64,000 nt of DNA. Origin: an uncultured Erysipelotrichaceae bacterium (GTDB lineage Bacteria; Bacillota_I; Bacilli_A; Erysipelotrichales; Erysipelotrichaceae). Location of the stretch: contig OMXA01000001.1 of assembly GCA_900314905.1 (NCBI GenBank), forward strand, positions 62,001 to 126,000. The letters run 5' to 3'. The notes below the pieces were generated by a model, which had not been told where the DNA came from, searched no databases, and saw only the letters and a program-made list of their open reading frames with translations. Below are positions 30,386 to 38,121 of this stretch, one piece after another (within the stretch, counting starts at the first letter, position 1; each line of letters begins with the position of its first letter). The position numbers and the translations under genes are program-made.

Positions 30386-31717
30386 TCAGCTGTGGCGCCG
30401 ATGTTTCCGATTGCGGCGCTTTTTTCTGACTCTCGCATTATGGATCTGCACATGGATGATGCGGATCAAGAGAAGAATCAGAACAATCAGGGCAATGGCG
30501 AAGACACGGTGATTCGTCCAGAGATCATCCAGCCTGGCCAGGATCACGGCAAGCGTGCTTCTGGATACGGACTGATCTGAAACTGCTGAAGCAGTATAGA
30601 GAATCTGATCATTCACTGACACAGAGTAGGTACCAAGCTGCTGACCTGCGCTGATGGGTGCTTCGATCGTTTCCGGAAGATCTGAGACAATGGAGACTTC
30701 TGCATCTGACGGAAGATCCATGGTCAAGGTATCTGCTGCGGAAGTTTCTAAGGTTGCCTCCGGCAGGGAATAGACGACCGGGATCGAGGCGATGGACTGG
30801 CCAGCTTCTAAGATGGTTCTGCGGCTGTAGTTCTGGGCATACCAGTTATAAAGCGTGGCCGCATCGGCGACATGGCCGGTTCCTTCGCTCTGTCCGGTGA
30901 CCAGGATCAGATGCATCCCATTGACTTCGGCATGACTGGCGAGACATCTGCCGGCTTCTGTCGTATAGCCGGTCTTCCCGCCGAGGAAGCCATCGATGGA
31001 ATAGCTGTTTTCGCCATTGTTGACCATGGACCAGACAGAAGAGGAGAGCGTTACCGTCGTGCCGGACGCATCAATCGGTCCGGTCGTGTAGGAAGGGGCC
31101 AGAAGAATCTGACAGAACGTATCGTTCTGAATGCAGTACTGCAGCAGCAGCGCCATATCGTGGGCAGTGCTGTAATGGCTGCTGTCATGCAGGCCGGTCG
31201 CATTGGCAAAGTGCGTATTCTTCATGCCGATCTGTGCGGCTTTCTGATTCATGAGATCGATGAAGGCCGAAACACTTCCGCTGACTGTGATCGCGGCTGC
31301 CTGCACGGCATCCGCACCGCTCGGCAGCAGAATTCCGTACAGAAGATCCTCGGCCGTGACCGTATCCCCTGGCCAGAAGCCGGCGACGCTGGCATTCGCC
31401 TCGATGAGGCCGTCCCACATCTCATCGGTGATCCGGATCTCCTGATTCAGATCGAGATTCTCGATGGTCAGGATCGCTGTCATCATCTTCGTCATTGAAG
31501 CCGGTTCCATCCGCTCTTCGCCATTGCGGTCCAGCAGTACCTGATCTGTATCAGCATCCATCAGATAGCAGTAGGAGCTCGTGATTTCCGGGGCGTTCGT
31601 TTCTTCGTAATCGCTGCGGGAGGGTCGGAAAGCAGAGGAAGGCTCTTCTGCAGAAACCGGCGTCAGGATGCCGGTGAAGAGCAGAAGGACAGAACAGAAT
31701 AATCGCAGAAGTTTCAT
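30386..31717 (-). CDS. D-alanyl-D-alanine carboxypeptidase (PBP5/DacF type)
   Basis: A 443-residue serine-type D,D-carboxypeptidase that trims the fifth D-Ala of peptidoglycan stems. It has a signal peptide (MKLLRLFCSVLLLFTGILTPVSA, cut after about residue 23), the active-site motif S-M-T-K (EPASMTKMMTAI), S-G-A (LLPSGADAVQAAA; SxN-like position), and K-T-G (GGKTGYTTEAGRC). The C-terminal beta domain is followed by a membrane segment (FAIALIVLILLLIRII) and a very basic tail. An N-terminal longer frame exists, but ATG 31717 starts the signal peptide and lies seven bases from a TAGAAT box without a ribosome binding site. Confidence 0.92.
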   Translation of the reverse strand: MKLLRLFCSVLLLFTGILTPVSAEEPSSAFRPSRSDYEETNAPEITSSYCYLMDADTDQVLLDRNGEERMEPASMTKMMTAILTIENLDLNQEIRITDEMWDGLIEANASVAGFWPGDTVTAEDLLYGILLPSGADAVQAAAITVSGSVSAFIDLMNQKAAQIGMKNTHFANATGLHDSSHYSTAHDMALLLQYCIQNDTFCQILLAPSYTTGPIDASGTTVTLSSSVWSMVNNGENSYSIDGFLGGKTGYTTEAGRCLASHAEVNGMHLILVTGQSEGTGHVADAATLYNWYAQNYSRRTILEAGQSIASIPVVYSLPEATLETSAADTLTMDLPSDAEVSIVSDLPETIEAPISAGQQLGTYSVSVNDQILYTASAVSDQSVSRSTLAVILARLDDLWTNHRVFAIALIVLILLLIRIIHVQIHNARVRKKRRNRKHRRHS

Positions 31718-31724
31718 GAATCTT

Positions 31725-31754
31725 ATTCTAGAACTGACCAGGGCCAGAAGGCAA
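31725..31754 (-). promoter_or_regulatory. Carboxypeptidase promoter, apparently leaderless
   Basis: On the minus strand TTGCCT (31754-31749) is spaced 18 bases from TAGAAT (31730-31725), and the ATG follows after seven bases (AAGATTC). Transcription should begin at the start codon. Confidence 0.7.
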
Positions 31755-31761
31755 CGCAGGA

Positions 31762-31790
31762 TTGAAAAGGGGAGGGTTTCAAGATAGAAT
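31762..31790 (+). promoter_or_regulatory. yneF promoter
   Basis: TTGAAA (31762-31767) and TAGAAT (31785-31790) are spaced 17 bases. It is divergent from the carboxypeptidase promoter, with the two -35 boxes only seven bases apart. Confidence 0.75.
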
Positions 31791-31826
31791 AAAAGCATGT
31801 TTCAAGGCAGATAGAGGAGTGAGGTT

Positions 31827-32042
31827 ATGTCAGTATTCTGGTCTTCCCTTTTATGGTTTGTATTAGGCGGTGCCGTCGGCGCGCTGATCAGCTTCTATTT
31901 CACGCGAAAGAATTTCGAGAAGCAGCTGAAGGAGAATCCTCCGGTCACGGAGAAGATGATCCGGGCAATGTTCATGCAGATGGGCAGAAAGCCCAGCGAA
32001 GCGCAGATCAAAGCGGTTATGCGCTCGATGCAGCAGAAGTAG
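31827..32042 (+). CDS. YneF/UPF0154 small membrane protein
   Basis: The 71-residue protein has one N-terminal membrane segment (residues 5-25, WSSLLWFVLGGAVGALISFY) and a basic cytoplasmic part with the family signature NPPVTEKMIRAMFMQMGRKPSEAQIKAVMRSM. This matches the YneF (UPF0154) family found throughout Firmicutes and Mollicutes, whose function is unknown. GAGGAGTGAGG precedes the ATG. It is monocistronic with its own promoter and terminator. Confidence 0.92.
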   Translation: MSVFWSSLLWFVLGGAVGALISFYFTRKNFEKQLKENPPVTEKMIRAMFMQMGRKPSEAQIKAVMRSMQQK

Positions 32043-32052
32043 CAGACAGGAG

Positions 32053-32075
32053 AAAGCCTTTGAGAAGGCTTTTTT
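32053..32075 (+). terminator. Terminator after yneF
   Basis: An 8-bp stem (AAAGCCTT with AAGGCTTT, TGAG loop) is followed by a run of Ts. Confidence 0.85.
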
Positions 32076-32155
32076 CATTTTTTCAGAATTTGCTGAAATA
32101 ATATACAGAATCACGTATTCCATGGATTTATAGCGGAAACCTCGCAGAAAACAAG

Positions 32156-32185
32156 TTCATATTTCATGAAAATTTGTCATATAAT
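32156..32185 (+). promoter_or_regulatory. nifJ promoter
   Basis: TATAAT (32180-32185) lies 18 bases after TTCATA (32156-32161). A palindrome TTTCATGAAA at 32163-32172 sits in the spacer and could be an operator. AGGAGG before the ATG is strong. Confidence 0.6.
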
Positions 32186-32211
32186 GGACCCGTACCATAA
32201 CAGGAGGACAT

Positions 32212-35200
32212 ATGAGTTCAGAGAAAAAGGTTTTCCAAGCAATGGATGGAAATACCGCTACTGCGCATAGTGCTTATGCGTTTACCGAAGTAGCAGGAAT
32301 CTATCCGATCACGCCGTCTTCACCGATGGCGGAGAACGTTGATGCATGGGCTACAGCAGGCCGCACCAACATCTTCGGCGACAAGGTGAAGGTGGTTGAG
32401 ATGCAGGCAGAAGGCGGCGCTGCCGGTGCCGTTCACGGTGCTGCTCAGGGCGGTGCGCTTGCGGCAACGTTCACAGCATCCCAGGGACTTCTGCTGATGA
32501 TCCCGAACCTCTACAAGTGGTCCGGTGAAATGCTGCCGATCGTCATTCATGTCGCAGCTCGTACATTAGCAACTCATACACTTTCCATCTTCGGCGATCA
32601 CCAGGACGTCTATGCATGCCGTCAGACTGGTGTCGTCATGATGTGCTCTCATTCCGTTCAGGACTGCATGGACCTGGCGGGCGTTGCTCATCTGATTGCC
32701 ATTGACGGTTCCGTACCGGTCATGCACTTCTTCGATGGTTTCCGTACTTCTCATGAAATCGACAAGATCGAAGTCATGGATTATGACTATCTGAAGTCCC
32801 TGCTGCCGGCTGATAAGCTCGAGGCATTCCGCGCGCATGCGATGAACCCGCATACCAACCCGATTGTCCGCGGCGGCAACGAGAATGATGACGTCTTCTT
32901 CCAGGCTCGTGAAGCTCAGAATGAGCACTATGCAGCAGTCGCTGATATCGCTGCCAAGTACATGAAGGCAGTTTCCGAGCATACCGGACGCAATTATGCA
33001 CCGTTCACCTATGTCGGTGCTCCGGATGCAGAGCGTGTCATCGTCGCAATGGGTTCCGTTACGGATACCATCACCGAGACGATCAATACGCTGACTGCAG
33101 AAGGCGAGAAGGTCGGCCTGATCAAGGTTTATCTGTACCGTCCGTTCTCCGTGAAGTATCTTGAAGCAGTGCTCCCGAAGACCGTCAAGAAGATTGCGGT
33201 TCTGGATCGTTCCAAGGAAATCGGTTCCAGAGAGCCGCTCTATCTGGATGTCTGCGATGCACTCAAGCATCATGAAGGCCTGACCATCATCGGCGGCCGC
33301 TACGGACTGTCCTCCAAGGATACCAACCCGTCCGACATCAATGCGGTATTCGAAGAACTCAAGAAGGAGAATCCGAAGGAAGAGTTCACGCTGTCCATCA
33401 ACGATGATGTGACGCATCTGTCTCTGGACCCGGTTCCGCTGAAGGTGAAGTCCGATTATACTTCCTGCCTGTTCTTCGGTCTCGGCTCTGATGGCACTGT
33501 CGGCGCGAACAAGTCCACCGTCAAGATCATCGGCAACAACACCGATCTGTATTCCCAGGCTTACTTCCAGTACGATTCCAAGAAGGCCGGAGGCGTAACC
33601 CGTTCGCATCTGCGTTTCGGCAAGTCTCCGATCCATTCTCCGTACTACATCGATCAGGCAGACTTCATCTCCTGCTCGCTGGACAGCTATTGCTACAAGT
33701 TCGATATGGTCCGTCAGCTGAAGGAAGGCGGAACGTTCCTTCTGAACACGACCTTCACTGCAGACGAGATTGCATCCAAGATGCCGAACCGCATGCTTGC
33801 AGGTCTGGCAAAGAAGCATGCGAACTTCTACATCATCAACGCTACCCGTCTGGCAATCGAGTGCCATATGGGCCGTCATACCAATACGATCCTGCAGTCC
33901 GCATTCTTCAAGCTCAACGAGCAGATCATGCCTTACAGCAAGTCCCTTGAGCTCATGAAGGACAGCGCAAGACACACCTATGCCCGCAAGGGTGAGGATG
34001 TCGTCAATGCCAACATCTCTGCCATTGAGATGGGCGGCTCCGGACTCGTCAAGGTCGATGTGAAGCCGGAGTGGGCTGACCTCGACTGCAGCGCACCGCT
34101 GTACCAGACCACAGGCGATCGTCATTATGATGACTTCGTCCAGCGCATCAACGCTCTCGAAGGCGAAGACATGCCGGTATCCGAATTCATGAAGCCGGAT
34201 GTCATCGATGGATCGATTCCGGAAGATATCGCATTCCGTGAGAAGAGAGACATTGCGGCTATGGTTCCGGCCTGGGATTCTGCAAAGTGCATCGAGTGCG
34301 GCAAGTGCGGATTTGCATGCCCGCATGCGACAATCCGTTCCTTCCTGCTGACACCGGAAGAAGAAGCGAAGGCTGCTGAAATCGCTAAGGAAAACGGCGC
34401 TGAGTGGTCTGTCAAGGATGCTTCCCCGATGTACAAGGGAGCTAAGGATGCAGGCCTGAAGTTCCGCATCCAGGTAAGCACGATGAACTGCGTAGGCTGC
34501 GGTGTCTGCATTACCGTCTGCCCGACCAAGGCACTTTCTGCGATGGATATCAACACCCAGCGCAACGAGGAGCCGGTTGCAGATTATCTGTACAAGCACA
34601 CTGCTTACAAGCCTCAGTATGGCAACCCTGCTACGGAAGCTGGCATTTCTCTGATGCGTCCGTACTTCGAAGTCTCCGGCTGCTGCCCGGGCTGCGGCGA
34701 AGCACCGTACTATCGTCTTGCTACTCAGCTGTTCGGCAAGGATATGATGGTTGCCAACGCTACCGGCTGCTCGATGATCTACTGCTCCGCAATTCCGTCT
34801 ACTCCGTTTGCAAAGGATGAGAATGGCGAGGGTGTCACCTGGGCAAACTCCCTGTTCGAAGACAATGCTGAATACGGCTTCGGCATGGCAGTTGCACAGA
34901 CCTATAAGGAAGCTCGGATCCTGAAGATCATGGAAGAGAACCTCGACAAGGTTGAACCGGAACTCAAGGCAGACTTCCAGACTTACATGGATGCGAATGA
35001 TGACCGTGAGAAGCAGAGAGCAGTCAAGGACAAGCTCGTTGCTGATCTCAAGGCAAGCTCCAACGAAGCAGTCAAGGAACTGCTCGCCATGGAGCGCGAT
35101 CTCGTCGGCAAGTCCGTATGGATCATCGGCGGCGATGGCTGGTCCTATGATATCGGCTACGGCGGACTGGATCATGTCATGGCAAACAACCTGAACGTCA

Positions 35201-35763
35201 ACGTTCTCGTTCTCGACACTGAGACCTATTCCAACACCGGCGGACAGGCTTCCAAGTCTTCTCAGGCTTCTGCAATTGCGAAGTTTGCTGCTGGCGGCAA
35301 GCCGACTGCGAAGAAGGATATGGGTCAGATCTTCATGGAATACGGCACCTGCTATGTTGCTTCCGTATCCATGGGTGCGAACCAGGCTCAGACCATCCGT
35401 GCATTCAAGGAAGCAGAGAGCTACAACGGACCTTCCATCATCATCGCTTACAGCCCTTGCGCAGAGCATGGCATCAAGGGCGGCCTGGTCAAGGCACCGC
35501 TGGTTCAGAAGGCTGCTGTAGAGTGTGGCTATACGGTTCTGTACCGTTATGATCCGCGTCTCGAGAAGCCGCTGACCATCGACTCCAAGGAGCCTGACTG
35601 GACGAAGTTCAACGCCTTCCTGATGAATGAAGCTCGTTACTTCAACCTGCCGAAAGTCAGAGGCGAGGAAGCTGCAGAGAAGATGTTCGCCAAGACTCTC
35701 TCTGATGCACAGGTTCGCTATGGCAAGCTTGTCAGCAAGGTCAAGCTGCAGAACGAACAGTAA
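32212..35763 (+). CDS. nifJ: Pyruvate:ferredoxin (flavodoxin) oxidoreductase
   Basis: The single-chain 1183-residue PFOR turns pyruvate and CoA into acetyl-CoA and CO2 while reducing ferredoxin, a sign of anaerobic metabolism. Domains in order are the N-terminal pyrimidine-binding part (TEVAGIYPITPSSPMAE), the CoA/transketolase C-like part, the gamma domain, two [4Fe-4S] sites (CIECGKCGFACPHATI near residue 687 and CVGCGVCITVCPTKA near residue 761), and the TPP domain with CCPGCGEAPYYRLATQLFG, a further conserved cysteine, and GGDGWSYDIGYGGLDHV. Codon bias looks strong, as expected for a highly expressed gene. It stands alone between promoter and terminator. Confidence 0.97.
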   Translation: MSSEKKVFQAMDGNTATAHSAYAFTEVAGIYPITPSSPMAENVDAWATAGRTNIFGDKVKVVEMQAEGGAAGAVHGAAQGGALAATFTASQGLLLMIPNLYKWSGEMLPIVIHVAARTLATHTLSIFGDHQDVYACRQTGVVMMCSHSVQDCMDLAGVAHLIAIDGSVPVMHFFDGFRTSHEIDKIEVMDYDYLKSLLPADKLEAFRAHAMNPHTNPIVRGGNENDDVFFQAREAQNEHYAAVADIAAKYMKAVSEHTGRNYAPFTYVGAPDAERVIVAMGSVTDTITETINTLTAEGEKVGLIKVYLYRPFSVKYLEAVLPKTVKKIAVLDRSKEIGSREPLYLDVCDALKHHEGLTIIGGRYGLSSKDTNPSDINAVFEELKKENPKEEFTLSINDDVTHLSLDPVPLKVKSDYTSCLFFGLGSDGTVGANKSTVKIIGNNTDLYSQAYFQYDSKKAGGVTRSHLRFGKSPIHSPYYIDQADFISCSLDSYCYKFDMVRQLKEGGTFLLNTTFTADEIASKMPNRMLAGLAKKHANFYIINATRLAIECHMGRHTNTILQSAFFKLNEQIMPYSKSLELMKDSARHTYARKGEDVVNANISAIEMGGSGLVKVDVKPEWADLDCSAPLYQTTGDRHYDDFVQRINALEGEDMPVSEFMKPDVIDGSIPEDIAFREKRDIAAMVPAWDSAKCIECGKCGFACPHATIRSFLLTPEEEAKAAEIAKENGAEWSVKDASPMYKGAKDAGLKFRIQVSTMNCVGCGVCITVCPTKALSAMDINTQRNEEPVADYLYKHTAYKPQYGNPATEAGISLMRPYFEVSGCCPGCGEAPYYRLATQLFGKDMMVANATGCSMIYCSAIPSTPFAKDENGEGVTWANSLFEDNAEYGFGMAVAQTYKEARILKIMEENLDKVEPELKADFQTYMDANDDREKQRAVKDKLVADLKASSNEAVKELLAMERDLVGKSVWIIGGDGWSYDIGYGGLDHVMANNLNVNVLVLDTETYSNTGGQASKSSQASAIAKFAAGGKPTAKKDMGQIFMEYGTCYVASVSMGANQAQTIRAFKEAESYNGPSIIIAYSPCAEHGIKGGLVKAPLVQKAAVECGYTVLYRYDPRLEKPLTIDSKEPDWTKFNAFLMNEARYFNLPKVRGEEAAEKMFAKTLSDAQVRYGKLVSKVKLQNEQ

Positions 35764-35776
35764 TTCCTGATGAACG

Positions 35777-35811
35777 AAAAGACATCTCTCAGAAATGGGG
35801 ATGTCTTTTTT
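35777..35811 (+). terminator. Terminator after nifJ
   Basis: A 10-bp stem (AAAAGACATC with GATGTCTTTT) is followed by Ts to 35811. Confidence 0.85.
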
Positions 35812-35975
35812 CTGGCTGAAGCAATTCGAAATCAGGATCATGAGGATCAGACGGCTTGGCATCGTCTGAACTGAGATGGCACCTGGCAGGAAGTTTCTCA
35901 GAACTCATGCAAATCTTAAGAAAGCTGAAAGAGTCCGTGAGATGTCTTGACTTCCTTTTTCATCAGCGGTCGGAG

Positions 35976-35981
35976 TACAAT
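35976..35981 (+). promoter_or_regulatory. -10 box of the glycolipid-murT operon
   Basis: TACAAT (35976-35981) lies 29 bases before the ATG. TTGACT at 35947 is 23 bases upstream, too far for a normal spacer; TTCCTT at 35952 fits 18 bases but is weak. GAGGAAA before the ATG is a ribosome binding site. Confidence 0.4.
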
Positions 35982-36010
35982 AGACATGTTCCCGAGGAAA
36001 TTATGTTTTT

Positions 36011-37048
36011 ATGAAAATACTCCTGTATTTTGAAAGTGAAAGTCTGATTCAGACTTCCGGCATCGGAAGGGCTTTTGAGCACCAGAAGGAGGCTCTGACT
36101 TCAGCGGGGATCGAATATACGACTGACCCGTGGGATGAGGACTATGACATTCTGCATATCAATACGTATGGAGTCAATTCCAGTGCGATTATCAGCCATG
36201 CCAGAAAGCTTGGCAAGAAAGTCATCTATCATGCCCATTCCACGGAAGAGGACTTCCGCAATAGCTTTGTGCTCTCGAATCTGATGGCACCGGTATTCAA
36301 GAACCGTCTGGTTTCTCTGTATACCCAGGCAGACGCGATCATCACGCCTACGCCTTATTCCAGGAAGCTGCTGATGAACTATGGCATCAAGCTTCCGATC
36401 TACCCCGTCAGCAATGGCATCGAGCTGGATCAGTTTCAGCCGGACGAAGAGAAGGTGAAGGCCTATCGTCAGTACTTCAGCCTGAAGCCCGGAGATAAGG
36501 TAGTTCTGTCCGTTGGACTTCCGTTTGAACGGAAAGGGATTCTGGACTTTGTCGAGATTGCCAAGCGGATGCCTGAGTATAAGTTCATCTGGTTCGGCGA
36601 AATCAACCCGCTTGCGGTTCCAGCCAAGATCAATGAGGTTGTGGAGAATCATCCGATCAACTGCCTGTTCCCGGGCTATGTCAAAGGGCCGATCATCCAG
36701 GGAGCTTATCTGGCGGCGGATTGTTTCTTTTTCCCATCCTATGAAGAGACCGAGGGCATTGTTGTTCTGGAAGCTCTGGCAAGCCGTCAGCAGGTGATTG
36801 TCCGCGATATCGGTGCATTCGATCCATGGCTCAAGAGCGGCGTGAATTGCTATAAAGGAACTTCGAACAGCGAATTCATCCATCTGATCCATCAGTGCGT
36901 GGAACATCAGATTCCTGATACGCGGGATGCGGGCTATGAAGTTGCTGAGACCCGCTCCATCGGCCGCATCGGCCAGCAGCTGAAGCATGTTTATGAAGCG
37001 GTGCTGAGCGGGAACTTTGATCCGGATGATCCTGCTCTGCTTGGCTGA
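36011..37048 (+). CDS. GT4 glycosyltransferase, diacylglycerol glycolipid type
   Basis: The 345-residue GT4 enzyme starts KILLYFESESLIQTSGIGRAFEHQKEAL and continues YDILHINTYGVNS, YHAHSTEEDFRNSF, ITPTPYSRKLL, YPVSNGIELDQF, and EGIVVLEALASRQQVI with the E-x7-E motif. These blocks match the Streptococcus and Acholeplasma lipid glycosyltransferases that lengthen glucosyl-diacylglycerol. It sits in a run with a flippase-like protein and a second GT4, so a role in making diglycosyl-diacylglycerol as membrane lipid or lipoteichoic acid anchor is likely. No membrane segment is visible; such enzymes bind the inner leaflet by amphipathic helices. Confidence 0.82.
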   Translation: MKILLYFESESLIQTSGIGRAFEHQKEALTSAGIEYTTDPWDEDYDILHINTYGVNSSAIISHARKLGKKVIYHAHSTEEDFRNSFVLSNLMAPVFKNRLVSLYTQADAIITPTPYSRKLLMNYGIKLPIYPVSNGIELDQFQPDEEKVKAYRQYFSLKPGDKVVLSVGLPFERKGILDFVEIAKRMPEYKFIWFGEINPLAVPAKINEVVENHPINCLFPGYVKGPIIQGAYLAADCFFFPSYEETEGIVVLEALASRQQVIVRDIGAFDPWLKSGVNCYKGTSNSEFIHLIHQCVEHQIPDTRDAGYEVAETRSIGRIGQQLKHVYEAVLSGNFDPDDPALLG

Positions 37049-37054
37049 GTGTCT

Positions 37055-38110
37055 ATGAAGCGTCTGCGTCAATTATTTTCGAGCTACTGGTTCAACTTCC
37101 TGCTGATCGCGGGGCTGACTGCTCTGGTTCTGTATCTGACTCTGCGTAATAATCCAGCTGATGTCCTGCAGATGCTGAAGACCGCGGATCGGGAATGGCT
37201 TATTGCGGTCGTTGTGATCGTCATCGGAATCCGTCTGCTGAACGGGCTTGCAATCAAGTGGGAGTGCAATCTGAGCTATCCGCAGTATACATGGCTGCAG
37301 GGAATCATCAATGCCTTTACCGGAGGCTTCTTCAATGAGATCACACCGAGTGCCACCGGCGGGCAGTTTGCTCAGATCTTCATTTTCCGCAAGCAGGGAA
37401 TTCCAGCCAGCAGTGCGGCCGGGGTGCTGTGGATGAATTTCATCCTGTACCAGAGCACGATGGTCGGATCGGTCTTTCTTCTGATCCTGCTTCGGTTCCA
37501 TCACTTCTATTCGACGTATTCCCAGTTCTTTCTGGTTGTGCTTCTCGGCTTCCTCGTCAATGCGGCAGTCATTGTCGGATTATGGGCAATGGGCAGATTT
37601 CCGAAGTTCTATACCTGGGTATGCACCACCGGGGTGAGGATCGGCTGCCGTCTGCATCTGATCAAAGACCGCGAAAAAGCGATTGAAAATCTGAACCAGC
37701 AGCTGGATCGGTTCGGCAGGGAAGTAGGCATTCTCCGGCACCATAAAGAGAGAATCCCCCAGGTAGCCGGTGTCCATCTTCTTCGTCTGCTGCTGTATTA
37801 TTCAGTTCCGTACTTCTGCGCAAGAGCGCTTCATATGCCAGTGGAATTCTCCCAGCTTCTCGATATCCTGGCATTGTCTTCCTTTCTTTCGATGGTAACC
37901 TCGTTCGTTCCGCTGCCTGGAGCCAGCGGCGGAAGCGAAGCTGTCTTCGTACTGATGTTCTCGACGATCTTCGGGAGAAGCCATGTGAGTGCCGTGATGC
38001 TCGTCTGGCGCTTCATGACGTATTATTTTGATATGGCTCTCGGGGGGATCGTCTTCCTGATCGCCAGGCATCTGAAAGATGTTCCGACCATGCAGGAACG
38101 TATTGAGTAA
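37055..38110 (+). CDS. Flippase-like integral membrane protein (UPF0104 family)
   Basis: The 351-residue protein has about eight membrane segments and belongs to the UPF0104 or lysylphosphatidylglycerol synthase transmembrane family, to which the flippase part of MprF belongs. Typical blocks are NAFTGGFFNEITPSATGGQFAQIF, VLWMNFILYQSTM, VPLPGASGGSEAVFV and the late LVWRFMTYYFDMALGG. Between two glycolipid glycosyltransferases it may move the glycolipid to the outer leaflet; this is inferred from context. The start is uncertain: GTG 37049 directly follows the previous stop, ATG 37055 is two codons later, and neither has a clear ribosome binding site. Confidence 0.8.
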   Translation: MKRLRQLFSSYWFNFLLIAGLTALVLYLTLRNNPADVLQMLKTADREWLIAVVVIVIGIRLLNGLAIKWECNLSYPQYTWLQGIINAFTGGFFNEITPSATGGQFAQIFIFRKQGIPASSAAGVLWMNFILYQSTMVGSVFLLILLRFHHFYSTYSQFFLVVLLGFLVNAAVIVGLWAMGRFPKFYTWVCTTGVRIGCRLHLIKDREKAIENLNQQLDRFGREVGILRHHKERIPQVAGVHLLRLLLYYSVPYFCARALHMPVEFSQLLDILALSSFLSMVTSFVPLPGASGGSEAVFVLMFSTIFGRSHVSAVMLVWRFMTYYFDMALGGIVFLIARHLKDVPTMQERIE

Positions 38111-38121
38111 AGGAGAAACCA

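Noticed and set aside
32566..35862. A reading frame of more than 1000 codons on the minus strand across nifJ
   Set aside because: It is antisense to a certain gene, has no recognisable motifs or ribosome binding site, and arises from the strong codon bias of nifJ. Similar long antisense frames over secDF, murD, sufS and the ABC permease were rejected for the same reason.
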